This document shows positions 49,842 to 58,742 of a DNA stretch of 64,000 bases, piece after piece. The notes under the pieces were generated by a model. The model was not told where the DNA came from and ran no database searches. It saw only the letters and a program-made list of their open reading frames with translations. Numbering within the stretch: the stretch's first letter is position 1; every line of letters starts with the position of its first letter. The position numbers and the translations under genes were made by a program. The DNA is from Schauerella fraxinea. GTDB taxonomy: Bacteria; Pseudomonadota; Gammaproteobacteria; Burkholderiales; Burkholderiaceae_B. Where the stretch lies: contig JAVDKK010000002.1 in the NCBI GenBank assembly GCA_030849945.1, forward strand, positions 682,001 to 746,000, in the 5' to 3' direction.

Positions 49842-50216
49842 ATGACCGACCGCATCATCACAATATTGGCCGCCCTGAACATGATCGCCGCCGTGGGCGC
49901 CGGCGCGTTCGGCGCACATGGATTGAAGCGTCTGCTGACCCCAGAGATGCTTGGCGTATGGCAAACGGCGGTGACGTATCACATCGCGCATGCGCTGGGG
50001 CTGTTCATCCTGGCGGGACTATCGGCGCGGCTGAACCAGCCGCTGATCGGGACGGCAGCATGGGTGATGCTGGCCGGCATCGTGATGTTCAGCGGCAGCC
50101 TGTACCTGCTCTCCACCACCGGGATGCGGTGGCTCGGCCCCGTCACCCCGGTGGGCGGATTGGCGTTCATGGTCGCTTGGGCCATGGTGGCATGGGCCGC
50201 TTACCGCGCGGCTTGA
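49842..50216 (+). CDS. DUF423 (YgdD-type) small membrane protein
   Basis: A 124-residue protein with four predicted membrane helices. It has the family pattern AALNMIAAVGAGAFGAHGLK near the N terminus, YHIAHALGLF in the middle and GTAAWVMLAGIVMFSGSLYLL. The function is unknown in all species. AAGGACCGAAC precedes the ATG. It is divergent from wspA and convergent with the PQQ-dehydrogenase gene. Confidence 0.94.
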   Translation: MTDRIITILAALNMIAAVGAGAFGAHGLKRLLTPEMLGVWQTAVTYHIAHALGLFILAGLSARLNQPLIGTAAWVMLAGIVMFSGSLYLLSTTGMRWLGPVTPVGGLAFMVAWAMVAWAAYRAA

Positions 50217-50229
50217 AAGTCGCCGGTGC

Positions 50230-51399
50230 TTAAGGCTTCAGGCCGATTTTCAACAATTTGCCGTTGCTTTCGTCCGTCAACGCATACACGTAGCCATCGG
50301 GGCCCACGCGCACATCGCGCACGCGTTCGCCGCGATCGGCCAGCAGGCGCTCCTCGCCCACGACCTTGTTGCCGTCCAGCTTTACACGGATCAACTCCTG
50401 GGTGGCCAAAGCGCCGATGAAGATGCTGTTCTTCCACTGCGGAAACCGATCGGCCGTGTAGAACGCCATGCCGCTCAAACCGGGCGATTTCTCCCACACG
50501 AAATGCGGGTCTTCCATGCCGGCCGCGGTTTTGCCCTTGGCTTCTGGAATCGGCTGACCCGAATAATTGATGCCATGCGTGGCGATCGGCCAGCCGTAGT
50601 TCTTGCCGGGCGACAGAATATTGATTTCATCACCCCCGCGCGGGCCGTGTTCGTTTTCCCACACGGCACCGGTCACGGGATGAATGGCCATGCCCTGCGG
50701 ATTGCGCATGCCGTAGGTCCAGATCTCCGGACGCGCACCGGCCTGGTTCACGAAGGGATTGTCAGGCGGGACTTTGCCATCGGCGCGCAGTCGCACGATC
50801 TTGCCCTGCAATTTATCCAGATCCTGCGCCGTGGGGCGTTGGTTGTTCTCGCCCAGCGTGATGAACAGAAAGCCGTCGCGATCGAATGCCAGGCGCGAGC
50901 CGAAGTGGTTACCCACCGACAGCTTCGGCGTTTGACGGAAGATCACCGCCACATCGGTAAGCGCGGTGCGATCGGCGTTGAGCTTGCCGCGCGCGACCGC
51001 CGTACCGGCCTTGCCGTCACCTTCCTCGGCATAGCTGAAGTACACCCACCGCGAGGTGGCGAAGTCGGGCGCGAGCACCACATCCAGCAGTCCGCCTTGG
51101 CCGCTTGCCCACACCTTCGGCACGCCCGAAATCGGTTTGCCGGCGCCCTTGCCTGCTTGCCACAGGCGCATGGCACCCGAGCGCTCGGTGATCAAGGCCG
51201 CACCGTCGGGCAGAAAGGCGAGCGCCCAAGGACGATCGAGACCTTCAGCCACCACCGTCACATCAAGTGGCGCCTGTGCGGCTGCGGCGGCTGGCGCGCT
51301 GTGCGCCAGCGTCGGGATGAACAATGCTGCGGTAAGCAGACTCAACGAAAGGCTTTGGGCGGCCAGGCGGGCCGCGAGGCGTCGTGCGACTGGGGTCAA
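50230..51399 (-). CDS. PQQ-dependent soluble aldose sugar dehydrogenase (YliI/Asd type)
   Basis: A 389-residue periplasmic six-bladed propeller enzyme with a signal peptide (about 1-33, ending LAHSAP). Family motifs: LDRPWALAFLPDGAALITER, GQGGLLDVVLAPDF, GNHFGSRLAFDRDGFLFITLGE, WTYGMRNPQGMAIHP, WENEHGPRGGDEINIL and GKNYGWP. These include the conserved active-site His, Arg and acidic residues. It oxidises aldose sugars with PQQ as cofactor and passes electrons to the respiratory chain. No PQQ biosynthesis genes are in the window. Confidence 0.93.
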   Translation of the reverse strand: MTPVARRLAARLAAQSLSLSLLTAALFIPTLAHSAPAAAAAQAPLDVTVVAEGLDRPWALAFLPDGAALITERSGAMRLWQAGKGAGKPISGVPKVWASGQGGLLDVVLAPDFATSRWVYFSYAEEGDGKAGTAVARGKLNADRTALTDVAVIFRQTPKLSVGNHFGSRLAFDRDGFLFITLGENNQRPTAQDLDKLQGKIVRLRADGKVPPDNPFVNQAGARPEIWTYGMRNPQGMAIHPVTGAVWENEHGPRGGDEINILSPGKNYGWPIATHGINYSGQPIPEAKGKTAAGMEDPHFVWEKSPGLSGMAFYTADRFPQWKNSIFIGALATQELIRVKLDGNKVVGEERLLADRGERVRDVRVGPDGYVYALTDESNGKLLKIGLKP

Positions 51400-51496
51400 G
51401 ATGCGTATCCTTTAGGCGTTACGATAAGCGGGAAGATGCCGGCGCTCAGGCAAGCAACACTGCGGCCAAGCCCCATCCTGAACAGGAGCTGAATAG

Positions 51497-52111
51497 ATGA
51501 AACTGTACACCATGCCCGGCGCGTGCTCGCTGGCCGGCCACATCGTGCTCGAGTGGGCCGGATTGCCCTACGAATTGGAAGTGGTCACCCGCGAACAGAT
51601 CAAGCAGCCCGCGTTCCTGGCACTCAATCCGGTGGGCTCGGTGCCCGTGCTGACCGAAGGCGACTGGGCGTTGACGCAAAACGCGGCCATTCTGGAATAC
51701 ATCGCCGAACAGGCACCCAAGTCGGCCTTGCTCGGCGACGGCACGGCTCGCTCGCGGGCCGACGTGCGCCGCTGGGTGGGCTTCATCAATTCGGATGTAC
51801 ATAAAACGTTCGGGGCGATCTTCGGCGCGCAAAGCCTGGTGGCGAGCGACGATGCGCAGGCCGAATTACGCGCCAACTCCGCCAAGAAATTGGTCACGCT
51901 CTTCGGCATTCTCGACCAACAACTGGAAGGAAAGTCCTACCTGACCGGCGATACACCGTCGATTGCGGACGCCTACCTGTTTGTGGTGTTGCGCTGGGCA
52001 CGCGCCAAGGAAATCGCCATCGGCAGCATGTCGAACCTGAGCACGTTCTTTGAGCGCATGCGCTCCGATGAACACGTGAAGGCGGCCATGAAAGCAGAAG
52101 GCCTGGAATAA
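51497..52111 (+). CDS. Glutathione S-transferase (beta-class, GstA-like)
   Basis: A 204-residue cytosolic GST. The N-terminal thioredoxin-like domain starts MKLYTMPGACSLAGHIVLEW with the beta-class Cys at about residue 9, and has NPVGSVPVL with the conserved cis-Pro, followed by LTQNAAILEYIAEQ. The C-terminal helical domain contains SIADAYLFVVLRW. It conjugates or reduces with glutathione; the substrate is unknown. It converges on the liv operon. Confidence 0.94.
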   Translation: MKLYTMPGACSLAGHIVLEWAGLPYELEVVTREQIKQPAFLALNPVGSVPVLTEGDWALTQNAAILEYIAEQAPKSALLGDGTARSRADVRRWVGFINSDVHKTFGAIFGAQSLVASDDAQAELRANSAKKLVTLFGILDQQLEGKSYLTGDTPSIADAYLFVVLRWARAKEIAIGSMSNLSTFFERMRSDEHVKAAMKAEGLE

Positions 52112-52146
52112 TCCAGGCCCAAGCGGTGCTCGCGGCCAGCTTTTAC

Positions 52147-52848
52147 TTATGCCCCCAAATAGGCGCGCCGCACTTCTGGGTTGACCAGCAGATTGGCGCC
52201 GGTGTCGGCCAGCACGACCCGGCCGGTTTCGAGCACATAGCCACGATCGGCCACCTGCAATGCCTTGTTGGCGTTTTGCTCGACGAGAAACACCGTGATG
52301 CCCTGATCGCGAATCGTGCGGATGATCTGGAAGATCTGCGCGATGATCAGCGGCGCCAGGCCCAGCGTGGGCTCGTCCAGCAACAGCAACGTGGGCCGCG
52401 ACATCAATGCGCGCCCAATGGCCAACATTTGCTGCTCGCCACCCGACATCGTGCCCGCGCGTTGCTGTGCCCGTTCCTTCAGCCGCGGGAAGAGCCCGTA
52501 TACATACTCGAGACCCTTCTGGATCTCGTCACGCGACAAAAAGAACCCGCCCATCATCAGGTTTTCAGCGACGGTGAGGTCTTTGAATACCCGCCGCCCT
52601 TCAGGCGACACGGCAATGCCGCTGCGCATGATGTGGTGCGTATCTTTCTTCGAGATATCTTCGCCTTGGAACTCGATCCGCCCTTCTTGAATGCGCGGAT
52701 TGCCGCAGATACTCATCAAGAGTGTCGTCTTGCCGGCGCCATTGCTGCCGATCAGCGTAACGATTTCGCCCTTGTTGACCTCGACCGATACGCCATTGAG
52801 TGCCTGGATCGCGCCGTAATAGGTGTGTATGTTTTCAAGCTTCAGCAT
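52147..52848 (-). CDS. livF: Branched-chain amino acid ABC transporter ATPase LivF
   Basis: A 233-residue ATPase with Walker A GSNGAGKT, SPEGRRVFKDLTVAENLMMGG, signature MSGGEQQMLAIGRALM, Walker B LLLLDEPTLGLAP and VEQNANKALQVADR. The start at 52848 shares one base with the livG stop region. It is the last gene of a minus-strand livK-livH-livM-livG-livF operon. Lengths of all members match canonical Liv proteins. Confidence 0.95.
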   Translation of the reverse strand: MLKLENIHTYYGAIQALNGVSVEVNKGEIVTLIGSNGAGKTTLLMSICGNPRIQEGRIEFQGEDISKKDTHHIMRSGIAVSPEGRRVFKDLTVAENLMMGGFFLSRDEIQKGLEYVYGLFPRLKERAQQRAGTMSGGEQQMLAIGRALMSRPTLLLLDEPTLGLAPLIIAQIFQIIRTIRDQGITVFLVEQNANKALQVADRGYVLETGRVVLADTGANLLVNPEVRRAYLGA

Positions 52849-53615
52849 CACTCTTCCCCCAAATACGCTTTGATGACGCGCTCGTCGCTCTGCACTTGTT
52901 CGGGGGTGCCGGTAGTAATGGTCTTGCCATGCTCCATAACGAGAATGCGATCCGAAATACCCATGATGAGACTCATATCGTGCTCGATGAGCAGCACCGC
53001 CACGCCGAATTCGCGGCGCAGGCGGTCGATCAAGCCTTGCAGATCGCGCTTTTCCTGCGGATTGAGGCCGGCCGCGGGCTCGTCGAGCATCAGCAGGCGC
53101 GGCTTGGTGATCATGCAGCGCGCAATCTCCAGGCGTCGTTGATGGCCATAGGCCAGATTGCCCGCCTCGCGGTTGGCAAACTCGCGCAGGCCCATGAAGT
53201 CGAGCCACTCGGCCGCGCGATCCATGGCCTCTTCTTCGGCACGTCGATATGACTTGAGCTTGAGCAGACCGGGCAGCAAGCGCGTCTCGACTTGCGTGTG
53301 TTGCGCCACCAGCAGGTTTTCAAGCACCGTGAGCTGCTTGAACAACCGCACGTTCTGGAACGTACGCACCAGTCCCTGGCGCGCCACATTGTGGCTCGGC
53401 ATCCCGGTGATGGACTTGCCGTCCATCGTAATGGTGCCGGCGGTGGGTTTGTAGAACCCGCCCACGCAGTTGAACACCGTGGTCTTGCCGGCGCCGTTAG
53501 GACCGATGATGGCGAACACTTCGTCGCGCCGCACGTCGAACGCTACGCTATCGACGGCCAGCAGACCGCCGAAGCGCATCGACAACCCTGAAACTTCCAA
53601 CAACGACTGCGTCAT
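52848..53615 (-). CDS. livG: Branched-chain amino acid ABC transporter ATPase LivG
   Basis: A 255-residue ATPase, identical in length to E. coli LivG. Walker A GPNGAGKT, VGGFYKPTAGTI, GLVRTFQNVRLFKQLTVLENLLVAQH, signature LAYGHQRRLEIARCM, Walker B LLMLDEPAAGLNP and LIEHDMSLIMGISDRI. The ATG at 53615 overlaps the livM stop by 4 bp. Confidence 0.95.
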   Translation of the reverse strand: MTQSLLEVSGLSMRFGGLLAVDSVAFDVRRDEVFAIIGPNGAGKTTVFNCVGGFYKPTAGTITMDGKSITGMPSHNVARQGLVRTFQNVRLFKQLTVLENLLVAQHTQVETRLLPGLLKLKSYRRAEEEAMDRAAEWLDFMGLREFANREAGNLAYGHQRRLEIARCMITKPRLLMLDEPAAGLNPQEKRDLQGLIDRLRREFGVAVLLIEHDMSLIMGISDRILVMEHGKTITTGTPEQVQSDERVIKAYLGEE

Positions 53616-54844
53616 GACTTCAGCTCCCGATGCGGACGCTTCATGGGAAGCAGCCCTTGGGGACGCCACATCATCATCAGCACCATCACTAAGCCGAACA
53701 GCAACATCCGATACTCTGCAAATTCGCGCGCCAACTCCGGCAGCACGGTCAAAATAATCGCCGCAAGAATCACCCCGACCTGCGACCCCATGCCTCCCAG
53801 CACCACGATGGCCAGGATGAGCGCGGATTCGATGAACGTGAACGACTCCGGATTGACCAGACCTTGGCGGGCCGCGAAGAACGCGCCGCCGAACCCGGCG
53901 AACATCGCGCCCAAGGTGAACGCCGACAGCTTGATGCGCGTGGGATTCAGGCCCAACGACCGGCACGCGATTTCGTCCTCGCGTAGGGCTTCCCAGGCAC
54001 GCCCGACCGGCATGCGGATCAAACGAGTGGATACGCCCAGGGTGATCAACGCCAGCAGCAAAGCCATCAAATACAGATAGACGACCATGTGCTGATTGCT
54101 GAACGTCCAGCCCACAATCTCGTGGAAGGTGCTCACGCCCTCCTGGCTCGCGCGTCGCGTCATCTCCATGCCGAACACGGTGGGTTTGGGCACGCCCGAA
54201 ATACCGTCCGGCCCGCCGGTGAACTGATTCAGGTTAATGAGCAGCAACCGGATGATTTCGCCGAAGCCCAGGGTCACGATGGCGAGATAATCGCCGCGTA
54301 GCCTGAGCACGGGAAAGCCGAGCACGAAGCCGAACAAGGCCGACATGGCGCCCGCCAACGGCAGCGCTTCCCAGAAGCCCCACCCCGCCCAGTGATACAG
54401 CAAGGCGTAGGTATAGGCGCCCACGGCGTAGAAGCCGACGAAGCCCAGATCGAGCAGCCCCGCGAAGCCCACCACGATGTTCAGTCCCAAGGCGAGCATC
54501 ACGTAGATCAGCACCAGCGTGGCGATGTCCACCGAGCTGCGGCCGCCGAAAAACGGCCAGATCACGGCCGCGGCGATGGCGAGCGCGATGATCCACTTGT
54601 TGCCCCGGGCGGGCGATGCCGGCAATACCGGCAGCGCGCTGCGCAATGCCTTGAAGGGCAATGCCAGCCAGGGCCGCAGCAATTGACCCACGAACACCAC
54701 GGCCATGGCGATCAGCACGAGGTTCCAGTTGGGCGCCATGATGGTTTGGGCGCCCTGACGCGTCAGGTGCAAACCGAACACCGGCGTCACGATCACGGCC
54801 GTCAGGATGGCCGCGATGAATGCGTTTTTGAAAGAGATCTGCAT
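53612..54844 (-). CDS. livM: Branched-chain amino acid ABC transporter permease LivM
   Basis: A 410-residue permease with about ten membrane helices. It carries the LivM pattern MLALGLNIVVGFAGLLDLGFVGFYAVGAY, then GDYLAIVTLGFGEIIRLLLIN, GISGVPKP, WEALREDEIACRSLGLNPTRIKL and VVLGGMGSQVGVILAA. The N-terminal ~100 residues hold additional helices, as in E. coli LivM (425 residues). It overlaps livG by 4 bp and livH by 1 bp. Confidence 0.95.
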   Translation of the reverse strand: MQISFKNAFIAAILTAVIVTPVFGLHLTRQGAQTIMAPNWNLVLIAMAVVFVGQLLRPWLALPFKALRSALPVLPASPARGNKWIIALAIAAAVIWPFFGGRSSVDIATLVLIYVMLALGLNIVVGFAGLLDLGFVGFYAVGAYTYALLYHWAGWGFWEALPLAGAMSALFGFVLGFPVLRLRGDYLAIVTLGFGEIIRLLLINLNQFTGGPDGISGVPKPTVFGMEMTRRASQEGVSTFHEIVGWTFSNQHMVVYLYLMALLLALITLGVSTRLIRMPVGRAWEALREDEIACRSLGLNPTRIKLSAFTLGAMFAGFGGAFFAARQGLVNPESFTFIESALILAIVVLGGMGSQVGVILAAIILTVLPELAREFAEYRMLLFGLVMVLMMMWRPQGLLPMKRPHRELKS

Positions 54845-55770
54845 CAGACTTTTTCCACCTCAGGCTTGCCCAACAGACCCGTGGGGCGAAACAACAGGAT
54901 CAGCACGAGCAGGCCGAACGCGACAATATCCTTGTACTGCGACGAGATATAGGCTGCCGCAAACGTTTCCGCCAGACCGAGCAGCACACCACCCAGCATC
55001 GCGCCGGGAATGCTGCCGATGCCGCCCAGCACGGCTGCGGTAAACGCCTTGATGCCGACGATGAAACCGATGAACGGATTGAGCTTGCCGATCGTGACGG
55101 CGATGAGCACGCCGCCCACGGCGGCCAGCATGGCGCCCAGCACAAACGTGAACGAGATCACGCGATTGGTGTCGATGCCCAGCAGATTGGCCATATGCAT
55201 ATCCTGCGAGCAGGCGCGCGATGCGCGGCCCATGCGGGAATACTTGATGAACAGCGTAAGCGCGATCATCAACACCACCGTGACCAGAATGATCATGATG
55301 CGCGAATACGGCATGGTGACTTCGAAACTGGTGCCGAGCGTAAAGGTGACGGCGCCCGACATCAATGCGGGCACCGCCATGTCGCGTGCGCCCTGGCCGA
55401 GTGCGACCCAGTTCTGCAGGAAGATCGACATCCCGATCGCCGAGATCAAGGCGACCAATCTGGGGCTGCCGCGTACCGGCCGATAGGCGATGCGCTCCAG
55501 CGTATAGCCGTACACACCGGTAACCACCATGGCCACCACCAGCATCGCGCCGATGATGAATGGCAGCGGCAGACCGCTCTGCGTGCCGATGGCCGTGAGC
55601 GTAACGAGACCGACGTAAGCGCCGATCATATAGATTTCGCCATGTGCGAAATTGATCATACCGATGATGCCATAGACCATTGTGTAGCCGATGGCGATCA
55701 GCGCGTAGATCGCGCCCAGCGACAGACCGTTGAAGATCTGCTGGGACAGTTGGGGGATGAGGTCGGACAT
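54844..55770 (-). CDS. livH: Branched-chain amino acid ABC transporter permease LivH
   Basis: A 308-residue permease, the same length as E. coli LivH. Characteristic segments: IFNGLSLGAIYALIAIGYTMVYGIIGMINFAHGEIYMIGAY, RACSQDMHMANLLGIDTNRVISFTF and GGIGSIPGAMLGG. About eight membrane helices. It is separated from the binding-protein gene by 103 bp that include a GC-rich hairpin. Confidence 0.96.
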   Translation of the reverse strand: MSDLIPQLSQQIFNGLSLGAIYALIAIGYTMVYGIIGMINFAHGEIYMIGAYVGLVTLTAIGTQSGLPLPFIIGAMLVVAMVVTGVYGYTLERIAYRPVRGSPRLVALISAIGMSIFLQNWVALGQGARDMAVPALMSGAVTFTLGTSFEVTMPYSRIMIILVTVVLMIALTLFIKYSRMGRASRACSQDMHMANLLGIDTNRVISFTFVLGAMLAAVGGVLIAVTIGKLNPFIGFIVGIKAFTAAVLGGIGSIPGAMLGGVLLGLAETFAAAYISSQYKDIVAFGLLVLILLFRPTGLLGKPEVEKV

Positions 55771-55839
55771 GTTGCTTGTGCTCCAAATGGCACCGGCCCC
55801 GGAAGAACCACCCGGGACCGGCGACCTGGCCCTGCGTAT

Positions 55840-55862
55840 CCGCCCGTGTTGGGGACGGGCGG
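55840..55862 (-). other. GC-rich hairpin between livK and livH
   Basis: CCGCCCGT and ACGGGCGG form an 8-bp perfect stem with a 7-nt loop, just 11 bp past the livK stop. On the coding (minus) strand no T-run follows, so it should stabilise or attenuate the mRNA rather than end it fully. On the plus strand TTTTG follows. It is the positional equivalent of the hairpins at 28615-28635 and 60062-60140. Confidence 0.55.
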
Positions 55863-55873
55863 TTTTGTTCTAC

Positions 55874-56992
55874 TTAAAGTTGCGTTTTTGCGCCACTCTT
55901 GTCCCACTTGTAGACGGCGAATTCGAAGTTCTTCAAGTCGCCCTTGGCATCGTATTCGACTTTGCCGATGGCGGTATTGAAGGTGTTCTTGTGCAGATAG
56001 TCGGCGACCTTGGTGGGATCTTCGCCCACGGCATTGATGCCGTCGACGATGAGCTGCACCGCAGCGTAAGCCGGCATCTGGAAGGCGCCATCCGGATCGC
56101 GCTTCGCATCCTTGAATGCCTTCACGATGCCTTCGTTACCCGGCAACTTGGTGAAGTCGGCCGGCAACGTGACCAGCAAACCTTCGATGGCCGGACCGGC
56201 GATCGCCACCAGATCCTGGTTGGCCGTGCCTTCCGGACCCATGAACTGCACGTTCAACCCTTGCTCGCGTGATTGACGCAGCAGCAGGCCGAGCTCGGGG
56301 TGGTAGCCGCCGAAGTAGACCAGATCCACGCCCGCCGATTTCAGCTTGGTGATGACGGCCGAGTAGTCGCTATCGCCGACGTTGATGCCTTCGAAGATGG
56401 CGATCGGCACATTGGCTTTCTCAAGCGAATTCTTGACCTGCGTGGCCACGCCCGAGCCGTAGGTTTGCTTGTCGTGCAGGACGGCAACCTTCTTGGGCTT
56501 GAGCTGGGTGGCGATGTAGTTGGCGGCGTACGGGCCTTGCTGGTCATCGCGGCCGATCGTGCGGAAGAAGAAATGCGGCTTCGTCGTATCGGTGACCAGG
56601 GGCGAGGTTGCGCCCGGGGTGATGGCGACGATACCTTCCTGTTCGTAGACGTTCACGGCGGGCACCGTGACGCCCGAGCATGCATGGGCCACGGCGAACT
56701 TTGCGCCGGAGTTGACCACACGGTTGGCGGCAGGCACGGCCTGCTTGGGTTCGCAACCGTCGTCGATCAGGATGGGTTCGAGTTTTTTACCTTTGACGCC
56801 GCCTTTGGCGTTGATGGTCTCGATGGCGGTCAGCGCACCGGCCTGGATCTGCGTACCGTACTGCGTGTTGGGCCCCGTCATGGGTTGCGGAATGCCGATC
56901 TTGATGGTGTCGGCAGCATGCGCGGCGCCAGCCAGCGCCAGCGCCAGCGCGCCCAGCAGGATGCTGGGGGTAAAACGAGGCAACAGTTTCAT
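55874..56992 (-). CDS. livK: Branched-chain amino acid-type ABC transporter binding protein (LivK/LivJ-like)
   Basis: A 372-residue periplasmic binding protein with a signal peptide (cleavage after AHA, about residue 26) and the opening DTIKIGIPQPMTGPNTQYG. Conserved stretches include DDGCEPKQAVPAANRVVNSGAKFAVAHACSGV, FFRTIGRDDQQGPYAANYI and KLKSAGVDLVYFGGYHPELGLLLRQ. The Cys in DDGCEP and the Cys in AHACSG are placed as the LivJ/LivK disulfide. It is the first gene of the liv operon. A close paralogue lies at the end of the window. Confidence 0.95.
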   Translation of the reverse strand: MKLLPRFTPSILLGALALALAGAAHAADTIKIGIPQPMTGPNTQYGTQIQAGALTAIETINAKGGVKGKKLEPILIDDGCEPKQAVPAANRVVNSGAKFAVAHACSGVTVPAVNVYEQEGIVAITPGATSPLVTDTTKPHFFFRTIGRDDQQGPYAANYIATQLKPKKVAVLHDKQTYGSGVATQVKNSLEKANVPIAIFEGINVGDSDYSAVITKLKSAGVDLVYFGGYHPELGLLLRQSREQGLNVQFMGPEGTANQDLVAIAGPAIEGLLVTLPADFTKLPGNEGIVKAFKDAKRDPDGAFQMPAYAAVQLIVDGINAVGEDPTKVADYLHKNTFNTAIGKVEYDAKGDLKNFEFAVYKWDKSGAKTQL

Positions 56993-57103
56993 TACGGAAC
57001 TCTCCAGAGGAACTACGTGGCCGGTATTCTGGAAGGAACCACAAAACGTGTCACTGCGTGTATTCCCGTAGGCCGTAATGCACGCGTAAGTCTCGCCGCG
57101 CTT

Positions 57104-57682
57104 TCAGTGACAATGACGCGTCAGTTTCGCGTCCGCCGGGCGCGCGATCGACCACATCAATGCCCGGAAAGGCGCCAGCATGCAGGCGTTGATGACCAGC
57201 TTGATCGCCAGGTCACCAAGCAGCCAGGTCACCCACGGGGTACCTGTGGCGGCAAATGCAATGCTGAAAAATAGGACCGTATCCAGGGTGGCCGACAGCA
57301 AGCCGGAGATGAGCGGCGCGCGCCACCACCGTTGATCGCGAAGGCGATCGAAAATCCGGATATCCAGCAACTGGGCGCAGATGTACGCCACGCCTGACGC
57401 CAGCGCGATGCGCGGCGCGGCAAACCAGATCGACGCCACCACTGCGACGGCAAAACCGCACCACGCCACCCGCCGCGCGGCCGCGGGTCCGAAGCGGCGA
57501 TTGAGCAAGTCGGTCACCAGGAACGCGATCGGATAGGTCAAGGCGCCCCAAGTCACCCAGTCGCTCAACGGCACTTGCACCAGGATGTTCGAGGCCAGGA
57601 CCACCAGACCCATGATGGCCACGGCCACACCGAATTGCACCGCGCGCAACGGCTCGAAGCGCCGCACGAGGATATCGCTCAC
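57104..57682 (-). CDS. yhhQ: VUT-family membrane protein YhhQ (queuosine precursor transporter type)
   Basis: A 192-residue membrane protein with about six helices, matching the YhhQ/COG1738 group. E. coli YhhQ imports the queuosine precursors preQ0 and preQ1. Seen: ASNILVQVPLSDWVTWGALTYPIAFLVTDLLNRRFGP, ASGVAYICAQLLDIRIFDRLR and SATLDTVLFFSIAF, with the polar residues typical of the group. The GTG start at 57682 lies 1 bp after the proC stop, so the two genes are co-expressed. Confidence 0.88.
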   Translation of the reverse strand: MSDILVRRFEPLRAVQFGVAVAIMGLVVLASNILVQVPLSDWVTWGALTYPIAFLVTDLLNRRFGPAAARRVAWCGFAVAVVASIWFAAPRIALASGVAYICAQLLDIRIFDRLRDQRWWRAPLISGLLSATLDTVLFFSIAFAATGTPWVTWLLGDLAIKLVINACMLAPFRALMWSIARPADAKLTRHCH

Positions 57683-57683
57683 G

Positions 57684-58511
57684 TCAGGCTCCCGCCGCCA
57701 GTTCGCGCGACCGTTCGGCGGCGGCCGCCACCGCCGTGGCGACGATCCCGGCAAAGTCTGCTTTTTCGAAGGCGGCCAGCGCGGCGGCCGTGGTGCCGCC
57801 TTTGGACGTCACGCGCTCGCGCAATGTGGCTGGCGTTTCGTCTGATTCGGCCGCGAGCTTGGTCGCACCGGCCAGCGTGGCCAAGGCAAGTTCGCGCGCC
57901 TGGTCGGCAGTGAGGCCGACTTTCACGCCGCCCGCAATCAGTGCCTCGATAAATAGAAACACATAGGCCGGGCCGCTGCCGGACACGGCGGTCACGGCAT
58001 CCAGGCCGGCATCGTCATCGACCCACACCGTGGTGCCCACGGCGCCCATGATGGCTTCGACCTGGTCGCGATCCGCGCTGGATACACCCGGCAATGCGGC
58101 CAGGCCCGTGGCGCCCGCGCCTACCAGCGCCGGCGTATTGGGCATGCAGCGCACCAGGCGTGACCAGGGTGCCCCGCCCTCGCCCAGCCACTCGGCCAAG
58201 GTGTCGCCCCGCACGCCTGCTGCAATGCTGACGGCCAGGGTCTTGTCGCGCAGCCAGGGTTTGCACGCCGCCACGACCTCCCGCATGACCTGCGGCTTGA
58301 CCGCGAAAATCCAGATATCGGCGCGGGCCAGGGCCTCGTCGGGCGTGGCGGCCACAGACGCGCCGCGTGCCTGCCAGGCCGCATGCGCCGCAGGATTGAT
58401 TTCCACGACGTGGATATTGCCCGCGGGCAGGATGCGGTCGGCCATGCCGGCGGCGAGTGCCGCGGCCATGTTGCCGCCGCCGATAAAGGCGATGTGTAAG
58501 TGCGGATTCAT
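57684..58511 (-). CDS. proC: Pyrroline-5-carboxylate reductase
   Basis: A 275-residue enzyme making proline from pyrroline-5-carboxylate with NAD(P)H. The nucleotide-binding motif is FIGGGNMAAALAAGM (about 9-23). Other motifs: AVKPQVMREVV, RCMPNTPALVGAGATGL, VSGSGPAYVFLFIEALIAGGVKVGL and SKGGTTAAALAAFEKA, which include the substrate-binding loop. The length is standard. It is the first gene of a proC-yhhQ pair. Confidence 0.96.
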   Translation of the reverse strand: MNPHLHIAFIGGGNMAAALAAGMADRILPAGNIHVVEINPAAHAAWQARGASVAATPDEALARADIWIFAVKPQVMREVVAACKPWLRDKTLAVSIAAGVRGDTLAEWLGEGGAPWSRLVRCMPNTPALVGAGATGLAALPGVSSADRDQVEAIMGAVGTTVWVDDDAGLDAVTAVSGSGPAYVFLFIEALIAGGVKVGLTADQARELALATLAGATKLAAESDETPATLRERVTSKGGTTAAALAAFEKADFAGIVATAVAAAAERSRELAAGA

Positions 58512-58617
58512 AGCGTCGGATTGTAGCCCCCGTCAACCCCGGCCGCGCGCCTCGGCTGGCCTGTGTTGTACGGCGCATACCGAGCCGTTGGCGTTACACT
58601 TCGGCCCGCTGAAATGT

Positions 58618-58681
58618 GTCGATAACGTTTGACACTTCAAGCGTTGAATGTGACATTCACGGTTTTGTCACATACTGTACA
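58618..58681. promoter_or_regulatory. Putative ugp control region with direct and inverted repeats
   Basis: The region has GTGTC...GACAC (58617-58635 area), a perfect 7-1-7 palindrome TGAATGT-G-ACATTCA within 58644-58659, and TTGTCAC (58665-58671) followed ten bases later by CTGTACA (58675-58681). The last pair resembles two Pho-box half-sites (consensus CTGTCAT, 11-bp repeat) though the spacing is 10. E. coli ugp is PhoB-activated, so phosphate control is plausible but not shown. Confidence 0.35.
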
Positions 58682-58742
58682 TAAAGTGCCTAGCCTTGCT
58701 GGCACATTTGCGCCGCAATAGGCCAATCTGGAGGAACAACTC